This document shows, in pieces, positions 1-8,132 of a DNA stretch of 37,512 bases. The notes under the pieces are model-generated. The model was not told the origin of the DNA and made no database searches. It saw only the letters and a program-made list of their open reading frames with translations. The DNA lies in assembly GCF_021283305.1 (NCBI RefSeq), contig NZ_JAJSOK010000070.1:1-37512 (forward strand). Reading direction: 5' to 3'. Made by a program: the position numbers and the translations under genes. The DNA is from Pseudonocardia kujensis (GTDB lineage Bacteria; Actinomycetota; Actinomycetes; Mycobacteriales; Pseudonocardiaceae). How positions within the stretch are numbered: position 1 is the stretch's first letter; every line of letters begins with the position of its first letter.

Positions 1-1
1 G

Positions 2-229
2 AAGCAGCACTACCCGGAGCCCCGACGTGCCCCCGGCGCCGAGCTGACCACGCAGGCCGTCGCCACCGAGCTCCAGCGGACGCTCGTGGGCAGCATCGGG
101 CTGGTCGCCTCCGTGCCGATCACGACGGGCCTCGCCGCGCTGGTCGCCGCCCGGGAGGAACCGCCTCGGCAGGAACCGCCGCGGGAGCCGGCACGGCCCC
201 TCGGCCGCCGGACCCGGCGCGCCCGCTGA
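2..229 (+). CDS. YibE/F-like membrane protein, C-terminal fragment
   Basis: Only the last 75 codons are in the window; the start lies upstream. The reading frame begins KQHYPEPRRAPG and contains a stretch (TELQRTLVGSIGLVASVP followed by ITTGLAALVAAR) that matches my recollection of the end of actinobacterial YibE/F proteins, which are multi-pass membrane proteins of unknown transport role. After this last hydrophobic segment comes a basic, proline-rich cytoplasmic-type tail (EEPPRQEPPREP, then arginines) ending in TGA. The gene converges on the leftward methyltransferase, with only 7 bases between the two stop codons. The family call rests on this short segment. Confidence 0.6.
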   Translation, partial: KQHYPEPRRAPGAELTTQAVATELQRTLVGSIGLVASVPITTGLAALVAAREEPPRQEPPREPARPLGRRTRRAR

Positions 230-236
230 GCGGCGC

Positions 237-806
237 TCAGGGGCGGCGGGCCAGGAACGTCGCCTCGCCGTCGCCCTCCCGGTGGTCCACCGTCGCGAGC
301 TGCGGGAACGCCACCGCCAGCTCGCCCGGCGCCGCTCGGAAGCGTCCGCCCTCGTCGCCGACCTCGGACAGCACGGTCAGGACGAGCAGCCCGCCGGGTG
401 CGAGCGCGCCCGCCAGCGCCGGGTACAGCGCGGGGTTCCGGTAGCGCTGGCACACGACGACGTCGTACGGCCCGGTGACCGGCAGCCCGGCGTCGAGGTC
501 CGCCTCGAGGAACCGCACGCGGGCGCCCTCCGCCGCCGCCAGCGCCCGCGCCGAGGCGAGCCCCGCCCCGGAGACGTCGACGGCGTCGACCGCGAAGCCC
601 CGCCCGGCCAGCCACACCGCGACCGCGCCGCGCCCGCAGGCGACGTCGAGGGCCCGCCCGCCGGCGGGCAGCCCGTTCCGGTCGGCCGGCCCGGGTCCGC
701 CCGGGAGCAGGTCGAGCCGACCGCGGAGGCCGTCCGGCGGCATCGGCGTGCCGGTCCCGACCGCGGCGTGCCGGGCGTCCCAGCGCTCTCGATCGGTCGC
801 ACTCAC
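237..806 (-). CDS. class I SAM-dependent methyltransferase
   Basis: This 189-residue protein looks like a small cytoplasmic class I (Rossmann-fold) methyltransferase. The SAM-binding motif I is clear at about residues 52-66 (ALDVACGRGAVAVWLA), followed by the acidic end of strand 2 (VDAVDVSG), a motif around FLEADLD, and the strand-4 sequence YDVVVCQRYRNP. The substrate cannot be read from sequence; the arrangement is like the TehB/UbiE-type small methyltransferases. The start is GTG at 804-806. It sits 34 bases downstream of hisS on the same strand, so it is probably the last gene of a metallo-hydrolase/hisS/methyltransferase transcript. Confidence 0.85.
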   Translation of the reverse strand: MSATDRERWDARHAAVGTGTPMPPDGLRGRLDLLPGGPGPADRNGLPAGGRALDVACGRGAVAVWLAGRGFAVDAVDVSGAGLASARALAAAEGARVRFLEADLDAGLPVTGPYDVVVCQRYRNPALYPALAGALAPGGLLVLTVLSEVGDEGGRFRAAPGELAVAFPQLATVDHREGDGEATFLARRP

Positions 807-840
807 CGGGCGGCCCTGCCGGGCGGGGGTGGCACGGGCA

Positions 841-2121
841 TCACGCCAACTTGGCGACGAGCTCCGTGACGACGGAGTCGAGCGGCACCGGGCGCTGGTC
901 GCCGGAGGCCAGGTCCTTCACGCCGACCGTGCCGGCCTCCAGGTCCCGCTCGCCCAGCACGAGCGCGTACTTCGCGCCCGAGCGGTCCGCCGACTTCATC
1001 GCGCCCTTCAGCCCGCGCCCGCCGTAGGCCAGGTCCACCCGGACCCCGGCCCGGCGCAGCTCGGCGGCGATCACGACGAGGCGGCGCTTCGCGGTCTCGC
1101 CCAGCGGCACCCCGAACACCTCGGCCCGGGCCTCCGACCAGGGCTGCACGCCCTCGGCGCGGCAGGCCAGCAGGGTGCGGTCCACGCCGATGCCGAACCC
1201 GACGCCGGACAGCGGCTGCCCGCCCAGGGTCTCCATGAGGCCGTCGTACCGGCCGCCGCCGCCGATCCCGGACTGGGCGCCGAGCCCGTCGTGCACGAAC
1301 TCGAAGGTCGTCTTGGTGTAGTAGTCCAGCCCGCGCACCATCCGCGGGTTGATCGTGTACGCCACGCCGAGGTCGTCGAGGTGCGCCAGCACGGCGGCGT
1401 GGTGCTCGGCCGAGGCCGCCGACAGGTGGTCGAGCAGCAGCGGCGCGTCCTCGAGCTGCCTTCGCACCTCGGCGCGCTTGTCGTCGAGCACCCGCAGCGG
1501 GTTGATCCGGGCCCGGGCCCGCGTGGGCTCGTCGAGGTCCAGCCCGGCCAGGAACTCCTGCAGCCGCTCGCGGTAGGCCGGCCGGCACTCCGCGTCGCCC
1601 AGCGAGGTGAGCTCCAGCCGGTACCCGGTGAGGCCGAGCGCCTTGAACCCCTCGTCGGCGACGGCGATGACCTCGGCGTCGAGCGCCGGGTCGTCCACCC
1701 CGATGGCCTCCACCCCGACCTGCTGCAGCTGCCGGTAGCGGCCGGCCTGCGGCCGCTCGTAGCGGAAGAACGGGCCGGCGTAGCGGAGCTTCACGGGCAG
1801 CCCGGCGCGGTCGAGGTTGTGCTCGATCACCGACCGGACCACGCCCGCCGTGCCCTCCGGCCGCAGCGTGACGGACCGGTCGCCGCGGTCGGCGAACGTG
1901 TACATCTCCTTGCTCACCACGTCCGTCGACTCGCCGACGCCGCGCGCGAACAGCCCCGTGTCCTCGAAGATCGGCAGCTCGACATAGCCGTAGCCGGCGC
2001 GCTCGGCCGCCGCCGACAGCGTGTCCCGCACGTGCACGAACCCGGCCGACTCCGGCGGGTAGTACTCCGGGATGCCCTTGGGCGCCGCGAAGGCGGTGGC
2101 CCGCTCCTGCACGGCGCTCAC
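841..2121 (-). CDS. hisS: histidyl-tRNA synthetase
   Basis: HisRS charges tRNA-His with histidine in the cytoplasm. The 426-residue length is normal for a bacterial enzyme. Class II motif 2 is seen as FFRYERPQAGRYRQ, followed by the dimer-interface QVGVEAIG. The two histidine-specific signatures are present: LVRGLDYYTKTTFE (HisA) and the glycine run GIGGGGRYDGL (HisB). The C-terminal anticodon-binding domain ends near LVAKLA. The start is GTG at 2119-2121, which overlaps the TGA of the upstream metallo-hydrolase as GTGA, implying translational coupling. The same gene pair is adjacent in mycobacteria. Confidence 0.97.
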   Translation of the reverse strand: MSAVQERATAFAAPKGIPEYYPPESAGFVHVRDTLSAAAERAGYGYVELPIFEDTGLFARGVGESTDVVSKEMYTFADRGDRSVTLRPEGTAGVVRSVIEHNLDRAGLPVKLRYAGPFFRYERPQAGRYRQLQQVGVEAIGVDDPALDAEVIAVADEGFKALGLTGYRLELTSLGDAECRPAYRERLQEFLAGLDLDEPTRARARINPLRVLDDKRAEVRRQLEDAPLLLDHLSAASAEHHAAVLAHLDDLGVAYTINPRMVRGLDYYTKTTFEFVHDGLGAQSGIGGGGRYDGLMETLGGQPLSGVGFGIGVDRTLLACRAEGVQPWSEARAEVFGVPLGETAKRRLVVIAAELRRAGVRVDLAYGGRGLKGAMKSADRSGAKYALVLGERDLEAGTVGVKDLASGDQRPVPLDSVVTELVAKLA

Positions 2122-2837
2122 AGCCCGCGCCCCGGGGCCGGCGCGGTGGTGCCGGCGGTGCCGTCGGTGCTCTCGGCGAGGCCCTGGAGGAAGGGGTTGG
2201 AGACCCGCTCCCGGCCCACCGTCGTCGTCGGGCCGTGGCCGGGGAGGACGACGCCGGAGTCCGGCCGGCCGAGCAGCCGGTCCCGGATGCTCTCCAGCAG
2301 CCGGCGGTGCGAGCCGCCGGGCAGGTCCGTCCGTCCGATCGAGCCCGCGAAGAGCGTGTCGCCCGCGAGGATCACCTCGGTCCCGTCCTCCGTCTCCGTC
2401 GTGAACACCACCGAGCCGGGAGTGTGCCCGGGGGTGTGGTCGACCCGCAGCCGCATTCCGGCGAGCTCCAGGTCGCTGCGGTCGGTCAGGGTGCGCACCT
2501 CGCGCGGCTCCCGCAGCTCCAGCCGGCCGCCGAAGAACGCGGCGGACTCGGACGAGATGCCCTTCATCGGGTCCGCGAGCATCTCCCGGTCGTCCGGATG
2601 GATCCAGGCGGGGATGTCCGAGCCGTCGCACACCGGCTGCACGCTGAAGGTGTGGTCGAAGTGGCCGTGGGTCAGGAGCACCGCCACCGGGGTGAGCCGG
2701 TGCTCGGCGAGCACGGCCTCCAGCGGTTCGACGGCGTCCTGCCCGGGGTCGACGACCACGCACGCCTCGCCCGCCTCACGGGCGACGACGTAGCAGTTGG
2801 TCTGGAACGCTCCTGCGGGGAATCCTGCGACGAGCAC
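2118..2837 (-). CDS. metallo-beta-lactamase-fold hydrolase (glyoxalase II-like)
   Basis: This 239-residue MBL-fold protein resembles hydroxyacylglutathione hydrolases. Metal-binding signatures are complete: THGHFDH near residue 57, HTPGHTPGS near residue 134, GDTLFAGSIGRTD near residue 160, and PGHGPTTT near the C terminus. It corresponds in position to Rv2581c of M. tuberculosis. Actinobacteria lack glutathione, so the true thiol-ester substrate (for example a mycothiol conjugate) is inferred rather than seen. The start is GTG at 2835-2837, with a -10-like TAGGCT only 6 bases upstream, suggesting a leaderless mRNA. The stop overlaps the hisS start. Confidence 0.9.
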   Translation of the reverse strand: MLVAGFPAGAFQTNCYVVAREAGEACVVVDPGQDAVEPLEAVLAEHRLTPVAVLLTHGHFDHTFSVQPVCDGSDIPAWIHPDDREMLADPMKGISSESAAFFGGRLELREPREVRTLTDRSDLELAGMRLRVDHTPGHTPGSVVFTTETEDGTEVILAGDTLFAGSIGRTDLPGGSHRRLLESIRDRLLGRPDSGVVLPGHGPTTTVGRERVSNPFLQGLAESTDGTAGTTAPAPGRGL

Positions 2838-2843
2838 CCGACC

Positions 2844-2849
2844 AGCCTA
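2844..2849 (-). promoter_or_regulatory. candidate -10 element, leaderless transcript of the hydrolase-hisS operon
   Basis: Reading leftward, TAGGCT (TAnnnT type) is followed by six bases (GGTCGG) and then the GTG start codon. No Shine-Dalgarno sequence fits in that space. This is the usual geometry of actinobacterial leaderless promoters. No convincing -35 is visible. The assignment is an inference. Confidence 0.45.
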
Positions 2850-2929
2850 GACGTGCCTGCACACGGCCCTCTCAGGAACGGTCGATACCCTCCCCCGCGA
2901 TCGCTACGACCGGGAGGACGACACACACC

Positions 2930-3739
2930 GTGGCCACGAACGAGATGCGGCGGGAGGCGGCCAAGCGCAAGCTGGCCAGCCAGCAGAAGCGGCGGGCCGA
3001 ACGGGCCCGCAGGCAGAAGCGGGTCGCCGTGATCAGCTCCGCCGCGGCCGTGGTGGTCGTGGTCGTCGCCGTGGTGCTGCTCACCACGGCCCCGTGGAAG
3101 TCCGAGCCGGTCGCGAGCCAGCAGGCCGCGGCCCCGCCCGGGACCGTCAACTGCCAGTACCCGGCCGACGGCACCGCTGCGAAGCCCGCGAACCCGCCGC
3201 AGGCGGACGCGGTGAGCAACCAGGGCACCGTCCCGGTCTCGCTGACGACCTCGGCGGGCGCGATCGGGCTCACGCTGAACCGGGCCGAGGCCCCGTGCAC
3301 CGTGAACAGCTTCACCTCGCTCGCGAGCCAGGGGTACTTCAACGACACCCCCTGCCACCGCCTCACCACGAGCGAGGGCCTGAAGGTGCTGCAGTGCGGC
3401 GACCCGAGCGGCCAGGGCACCGGCGGCCCCGGCTACACCATCGCCGACGAGCCGCCCGCGAAGCTCGCGCCCGCGGGCCAGACCGGCGTGGTGATCTATC
3501 CGCGCGGCACGGTCGCGATGGCCAAGACCTCGGCCCCGAACTCGGGCGGCAGCCAGTTCTTCCTGGTCTACGCCGACTCGACGCTGCCGCCGGACTACAC
3601 CGTGTTCGGCACGATCGACGAGGCCGGCCTGGCCACGATCGACAAGATCGCCGCGGCGGGCACGGACGACAGCAACGGCACCGGCGACGGCAAGCCCAAG
3701 ACCCCGGTCACCATCCAGACGGCCACGGTCGCGGCCTGA
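2930..3739 (+). CDS. ppiB: membrane-anchored cyclophilin-type peptidyl-prolyl isomerase
   Basis: This 269-residue protein has a short basic cytoplasmic N terminus (ATNEMRREAAKRKL), one transmembrane segment at about residues 33-53 (VAVISSAAAVVVVVVAVVLL) and an extracytoplasmic cyclophilin domain from about residue 95. Visible cyclophilin signatures are PCHRLTTSEG, LQCGDPSGQGTGGPGY, and NSGGSQFFLVYADS followed by YTVFG. The FHR motif is replaced by CHR, as I recall for actinobacterial members. It should catalyse proline isomerisation in exported proteins. The start is GTG with GGGAGG about 12 bases upstream. It lies between hisS and relA groups, as Rv2582 does in M. tuberculosis, and is transcribed against both. 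Confidence 0.93.
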   Translation: MATNEMRREAAKRKLASQQKRRAERARRQKRVAVISSAAAVVVVVVAVVLLTTAPWKSEPVASQQAAAPPGTVNCQYPADGTAAKPANPPQADAVSNQGTVPVSLTTSAGAIGLTLNRAEAPCTVNSFTSLASQGYFNDTPCHRLTTSEGLKVLQCGDPSGQGTGGPGYTIADEPPAKLAPAGQTGVVIYPRGTVAMAKTSAPNSGGSQFFLVYADSTLPPDYTVFGTIDEAGLATIDKIAAAGTDDSNGTGDGKPKTPVTIQTATVAA

Positions 3740-3756
3740 GCCGCCCGAACACCAGG

Positions 3757-3796
3757 AGCCGAGGGCCCCGCCGGACGTCCGGCGTGGCCCTCGGCT
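3757..3796. terminator. bidirectional intrinsic terminator between ppiB and relA
   Basis: AGCCGAGGGCC (3757-3767) pairs perfectly with GGCCCTCGGCT (3786-3796). A second nested palindrome, GCCGGACGTCCGGC, fills the loop. It lies between two convergent genes, and a T-rich stretch (TCTTCT) follows on the plus strand. Confidence 0.75.
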
Positions 3797-3882
3797 TCTT
3801 CTCGCGGTGGCGGGGCGGCCCGGGGTGGTACGGACCGGGTGCCCTACGGGCCCGGCGCGGTACGGGCCCGCTGCGGAGCGGC

Positions 3883-6249
3883 TCAGCTCGCGCTGGTGAC
3901 CCGGTAGACGTCGTAGACGCCCTCGACGTTGCGCACGGCGTGCAGCACGTGGCCCAGGTGCTTCGGGTCGCCCATCTCGAAGGAGAAGCGCGACACGGCC
4001 ACCCGGTCCCGCGAGGTGGTGACCGACGCCGAGAGGATGTTCACCTTCTCGTCCGCCAGCACCTTCGTGACGTCCGAGAGCAGGCGGTGCCGGTCGAGCG
4101 CCTCGACCTGGATCGCCACCAGGAACACCGACGCCGGGGACACCGACCAGGCGACGTCGACCAGCCGTTCGCTGCGGGCCTTGAGGTCCGCGGCGTTGGT
4201 GCAGTCCGTGCGGTGCACCGACACGGCGCCGCCGCGGGTGACGAACCCGAGGATCTCGTCGCCGGGCACGGGCGTGCAGCAGCGGGCGAGCTTGCAGTAG
4301 ACGTCGCCCATCTGGGTGCCGTCCTCGCCCGTGAGCACCACGCCCGCGTCGCCGGAGGGCCGCCGGACCCGGACGGTCGACGGGGTGGCCCGCTCGGCGA
4401 GCTCCTCCTCGGCGTCCTCCATCCCGCCGAGCAGCGCGACCAGCCGCTGGACGACGTGCCGGGCGCTGGCCTGCCCCTCCCCGACCGCGGCGTACAGCGC
4501 CGATATCTCGGCGTAGTGCATCTCGCGGGACAGCGCCGCCATCGCGTCGGCGGACACGAGGCGCTGCAGCGGCATGCCCGTGCGCCGGGCCTCCCGCGTG
4601 ATCGCCTCCTTGCCCTCCTCGATGGCCTCCTCGCGGCGCTCCTTGGCGAACCACTGCTTGATCTTGTTCTTGGCGCGCGGCGACTTGACGAAGCCCAGCC
4701 AGTCCCGGCTCGGCCCGGCGCCCTCGGCCTTCGACGTGAAGATCTCGACGACGTCGCCGGACTCCAGCGTGCGCTCCAGCGCGACCAGCCGGCCGTTGAC
4801 CCGGGAGCCGATGCAGCGGTTGCCGACCTCGGTGTGCACGGCGTAGGCGAAGTCGACCGGGGTGGAGCCGACCGGCAGGGTGACGACGTCGCCCTTCGGG
4901 GTGAAGACGAACAGCTCCTTCGCGGCGAGGTCGTAGCGCAGCGACTCCAGGAAGTCCCCGGGGTCCGCGGCCTCGCGCTGCCAGTCGAGCAGCTGCCGCA
5001 TCCAGGACATCTCGTCGATCTCGACGGTGCCGGCGGCGTTCTGGCTCTGCTGTCCTCGGGTCTCCTTGTAGCGCCAGTGCGCGGCGATGCCGTACTCGGC
5101 CGTGCGGTGCATCTCGTGGGTGCGGATCTGCACCTCGAGCGGCTTGCCGTCCGGCCCGATGACGGTGGTGTGCAGCGATTGGTACACGCCGAACCGCGGC
5201 TGGGCGATGTAGTCCTTGAACCGGCCGGGCATCGGCTGCCAGAGCGCGTGGACCATGCCCATGGCCGCGTAGCAGTCCCGCACCTCGTCGACCAGCACGC
5301 GCACGCCGACGAGGTCGTGGATGTCGTCGAACTCGCGGCCCTTGACGATCATCTTGCGGTAGATCGAGTAGTAGTGCTTCGGCCTGCCCTCGACCGTGCC
5401 GTTGACCCGGGCGGCCTCCAGCTGCCGCGACACCTCGTCGATGACCTGCTTGAGGTAGGTGTCCCGGGACGGGGCGCGGGTGGCGACGAGCCGGACGATC
5501 TCCTCGTACTTCTTCGGGTGCAGGATCGCGAAGGAGAGGTCCTCCAGCTCCCACTTGATCGTCGCCATGCCCAGGCGGTGGGCCAGCGGTGCCATCACCT
5601 CGAGGGTCTCGCGCGCCTTCTTCGCCTGCTTCTCCGGCGGGAGGAAGCGCATGGTGCGCATGTTGTGCAGCCGGTCGGACAGCTTGATGACCAGCACCCG
5701 CGGGTCGCGCGCCATGGCGACGACCATCTTGCGGATCGTCTCGGCCTCGGCGGCGGTGCCGAACTCGACCTTGTCCAGCTTGGTCACGCCGTCGACGAGG
5801 TGGGCGACCTCCTCGCCGAAGTCCGTGCTGAGCCGCTCCAGCGAGTAGTCCGTGTCCTCCACGGTGTCGTGCAGCAGGGCCGCGACCAGCGTGGTGGTGT
5901 CCATGCCGAGCTCGGCGAGGATCGTGGCCACGGCCAGCGGGTGCGTGATGTACGGGTCGCCGGACTTGCGCTTCTGCCCGGCGTGCTTCTCCTCTGCGAC
6001 GTCGTACGCGCGCTGCAGCAGCACCAGGTCGGCCTTGGGGTGCAGCGCCCGGTGCACGCTCGCCAGCGGCTCCAGGACGGGCTTGACGATGGCCACCCGC
6101 TGCGGCGTCATCCGCCGGGCGATCCGGGCCCGCACCCGGCGCGTGGCCGAGGGGCGGGCCGGGTCCGGCGCGGCGTTCGGGGCGGTGGTCCGCGACGCGC
6201 CGGGGGCCGCCGCCGCGGGCGCGGGCGCGTTCTGCTGGACGTCCGTCAC
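3883..6249 (-). CDS. relA: bifunctional (p)ppGpp synthetase/hydrolase
   Basis: This 788-residue Rel protein makes and degrades the stringent-response alarmone. In order it shows: a disordered Ala/Pro N terminus; an HD hydrolase domain with LLHDTVEDTDYS; the synthetase domain with HYYSIYRKM, GRFKDYIAQPRFG and RTHEMHRTAEYGIAAHW; a TGS domain (VFTPKGDVVTLPVGSTPVDF); and a C-terminal ACT domain ending YDVYRVTSAS. The RFKD signature is the RxKD form typical of bifunctional enzymes, as in M. tuberculosis Rel (790 residues). The start is GTG at 6247-6249. It has its own likely -10 (TATCCT) upstream, beyond a hairpin after apt. Confidence 0.97.
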   Translation of the reverse strand: MTDVQQNAPAPAAAAPGASRTTAPNAAPDPARPSATRRVRARIARRMTPQRVAIVKPVLEPLASVHRALHPKADLVLLQRAYDVAEEKHAGQKRKSGDPYITHPLAVATILAELGMDTTTLVAALLHDTVEDTDYSLERLSTDFGEEVAHLVDGVTKLDKVEFGTAAEAETIRKMVVAMARDPRVLVIKLSDRLHNMRTMRFLPPEKQAKKARETLEVMAPLAHRLGMATIKWELEDLSFAILHPKKYEEIVRLVATRAPSRDTYLKQVIDEVSRQLEAARVNGTVEGRPKHYYSIYRKMIVKGREFDDIHDLVGVRVLVDEVRDCYAAMGMVHALWQPMPGRFKDYIAQPRFGVYQSLHTTVIGPDGKPLEVQIRTHEMHRTAEYGIAAHWRYKETRGQQSQNAAGTVEIDEMSWMRQLLDWQREAADPGDFLESLRYDLAAKELFVFTPKGDVVTLPVGSTPVDFAYAVHTEVGNRCIGSRVNGRLVALERTLESGDVVEIFTSKAEGAGPSRDWLGFVKSPRAKNKIKQWFAKERREEAIEEGKEAITREARRTGMPLQRLVSADAMAALSREMHYAEISALYAAVGEGQASARHVVQRLVALLGGMEDAEEELAERATPSTVRVRRPSGDAGVVLTGEDGTQMGDVYCKLARCCTPVPGDEILGFVTRGGAVSVHRTDCTNAADLKARSERLVDVAWSVSPASVFLVAIQVEALDRHRLLSDVTKVLADEKVNILSASVTTSRDRVAVSRFSFEMGDPKHLGHVLHAVRNVEGVYDVYRVTSAS

Positions 6250-6282
6250 CGGGCCTGCTCCGCTCCTGTCACCACCTAGCGA

Positions 6283-6288
6283 AGGATA
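6283..6288 (-). promoter_or_regulatory. candidate -10 element for relA
   Basis: Leftward TATCCT lies 33 bases before the relA GTG, leaving a short leader containing GGAGCGGAG as a ribosome-binding region. No clear -35 is seen, because the apt hairpin occupies that position. Confidence 0.35.
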
Positions 6289-6290
6289 AC

Positions 6291-6308
6291 CCTCCGGTAG
6301 CCCGGAGG
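6291..6308 (-). terminator. hairpin after apt
   Basis: CCTCCGG and CCGGAGG form a 7-bp stem with a 4-base loop, beginning 9 bases beyond the apt stop codon. It is followed on the minus strand by GTTAT. It may end or attenuate the secD-secF-apt transcript before relA; it lacks a strong U-run. Confidence 0.4.
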
Positions 6309-6317
6309 AACGCTCGC

Positions 6318-6893
6318 CTAATAGGTGAGCAGTGCGTGCACGTCGATGCCGGTCAGGCGCTCCCGGCCGCGCAGCGCCGCCAGCTCGACGACGGCGCCGA
6401 AGCCGGTGATCTCGGCCCCGACGTCCGTCAGCAGCCCGCAGGCCGCGGCCGCGGTGCCGCCGGTCGCGAGCACGTCGTCGACGACGAAGACCCGGGCCCC
6501 CGGCTCGACGGTGCCCGCGGGCAGCTCCAGGGTGGCGGTGCCGTACTCGAGCTCGTAGGTTCGCGAGCCGGCGATCGCGGGCAGCTTGCCCGCCTTGCGC
6601 ACCGGCACCACCCCGGTGCCCGCGACGAGCGCGACCGCGGCGCCGATCAGGAACCCGCGGGCCTCGACGCCGGCGATGAGGTCCGCCGCGCCGGCGGAGG
6701 CCGCGAGCTCGGTCGTCAGGACGGCGAACGCCTCCGCGTCGGCCAGGGCCGGCGTGAGGTCGCGGAACAGCACCCCCGGCTCCGGGTAGTCCGGCACCGC
6801 CCGGATCAGGTCCCGGACCTTCTCGAGCTCCAGGGCGGACTCGTCGACCTCGAGCGGAGCGTCGCCGCCGCGGCCCGCGGACGCCGCGCTCAC
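6318..6893 (-). CDS. apt: adenine phosphoribosyltransferase
   Basis: Apt salvages adenine to AMP using PRPP. The 191-residue protein has an N-terminal extension of about 20 residues, then VRDLIRAVPDYPEPGVLFRDLTP typical of Apt. GVEARGFLIGAAVAL and the flexible-loop segment RKAGKLPA follow. The PRPP-binding signature is VFVVDDVLATGGTAAA at about residues 135-150. The start is GTG at 6891-6893, overlapping the secF stop as GTGA. In M. tuberculosis a lipoprotein gene (Rv2585c) stands between secF and apt; it is absent here. Confidence 0.95.
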   Translation of the reverse strand: MSAASAGRGGDAPLEVDESALELEKVRDLIRAVPDYPEPGVLFRDLTPALADAEAFAVLTTELAASAGAADLIAGVEARGFLIGAAVALVAGTGVVPVRKAGKLPAIAGSRTYELEYGTATLELPAGTVEPGARVFVVDDVLATGGTAAAACGLLTDVGAEITGFGAVVELAALRGRERLTGIDVHALLTY

Positions 6894-8128
6894 CGGCGCC
6901 GCTTCCCGCTCGGCCGCCCGGCGGCGCGGTTGTGGTCGCCGCGGCCCTGGCCCGCCTTGCCCTGCGGGCGGCCCGGCCGCACGCGGTCCGGGGCGCTCGC
7001 GGCCGCGGCCATCGCGCGCTCGCGGCGCAGCTCCCGGGCGAGGGCCTCGTCGTCGGCGGCGTCGAGGTCCTCCTCGGTGTCCCCGGACTGCGCGGCGGCC
7101 GCCCGGGCGCGGCGGGCGGCGACCCGCTCGGCCTGCTTGCGGTAGCGCGGGTCGCGCATCTTGAGGTCGACGAGCAGCGGGGTGGCCAGCAGCAGCGAGG
7201 ACAGGGCGCCCGCGATGATGCCGACGAGCTGCACCAGCGCCAGGTCGGCGAGCGTGCCGACGCCGAGCAGCCCGACGCCGACGACCATCAGGCCGATCAC
7301 CGGGAGCACCGCGATCAGCGACGTGTTGATCGAGCGCATCAGCGTCTGGTTGACGGCCAGGTTGGCCTGCTCGCCGTACGTGCGGCGGGTCAGGTTGAGC
7401 AGCCCGCGGGTGTTCTCCTTGACCTTGTCGAACACGACGACCGTGTCGTAGAGCGAGAAGCCGAGGATCGTCAGCAGGCCGATGACCGTGGACGGGGTGA
7501 CCTCGAAGCCGATCAGCGAGTAGATGCCGGCGGTGACGACGACGTCGTGCACCAGCGCCACCAGCGCCGCGATCGCCATGGCCCGCTCGAAGTAGAAGGC
7601 CAGGAAGATCGTGACCAGCACCAGGAAGACGGCGAGGGCGATCAGCGCCTGGCGGGTGATCTCCCCGCCCCAGGTGCCGCTGACCGCACTGTCGCTGATC
7701 ACCTGCTCGGAGGGCTGCCCGTTCGCGTCGAGCGGCTGCAGCTGGTGGAACACCGCGTCCTTGAACGCGGCGATCTGCGCCGGGTTGAGGGGCTCCGCCC
7801 GCACGAGGATCGTGGCCGAGCCGCCGGCACCGGCGGACTGCGTCGAGGCCGGGTCCTCGCCGACCGAGGAGCGGAAGACGTCCTCGACCTGCTGGGTGGT
7901 GATGGTGCCGGCGGCCCCCGACGCAGGCATCTGGAACTGCGAGCCACCGGTGAAGTCGATGCCGAGGTTGAAGCCGCGGATCACGATCGACAGGACACAG
8001 ACCAGCACGAGGGCGCCGAAGGCGACGTACCACGTCTTGCGGTGGCCGACGACGTCGAACGCGCCGGTGCCCGTGTAGAGCCTGCTGAACACCCCGCGCT
8101 TGCGCGTGGTCTGGGAGGTGGTGCTCAC
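6890..8128 (-). CDS. secF: protein translocase subunit SecF
   Basis: SecF works with SecD to drive late steps of Sec-dependent export using the proton gradient. The 412-residue protein has one N-terminal transmembrane helix (TWYVAFGALVLVCVLSIVI), then the family signature GFNLGIDFTGGSQ. A periplasmic loop follows, then five C-terminal helices with LVHDVVVTAGIYSLIGFEVTPSTVIGLL (conserved as LHDV..G.F.L) and GFSLYDTVVVFDKVKEN. The tail is basic and low in complexity (QGKAGQGRGDHNRAAGRPSG). The start is GTG, 4 bases after the secD stop. The stop overlaps apt. Confidence 0.96.
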   Translation of the reverse strand: MSTTSQTTRKRGVFSRLYTGTGAFDVVGHRKTWYVAFGALVLVCVLSIVIRGFNLGIDFTGGSQFQMPASGAAGTITTQQVEDVFRSSVGEDPASTQSAGAGGSATILVRAEPLNPAQIAAFKDAVFHQLQPLDANGQPSEQVISDSAVSGTWGGEITRQALIALAVFLVLVTIFLAFYFERAMAIAALVALVHDVVVTAGIYSLIGFEVTPSTVIGLLTILGFSLYDTVVVFDKVKENTRGLLNLTRRTYGEQANLAVNQTLMRSINTSLIAVLPVIGLMVVGVGLLGVGTLADLALVQLVGIIAGALSSLLLATPLLVDLKMRDPRYRKQAERVAARRARAAAAQSGDTEEDLDAADDEALARELRRERAMAAAASAPDRVRPGRPQGKAGQGRGDHNRAAGRPSGKRRR

Positions 8129-8132
8129 TGCC

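Noticed and set aside
3094..6279. 1061-residue plus-strand frame opposite relA
   Set aside because: It starts inside ppiB out of frame and is antisense to relA. Long stop-free frames are expected at this GC content.
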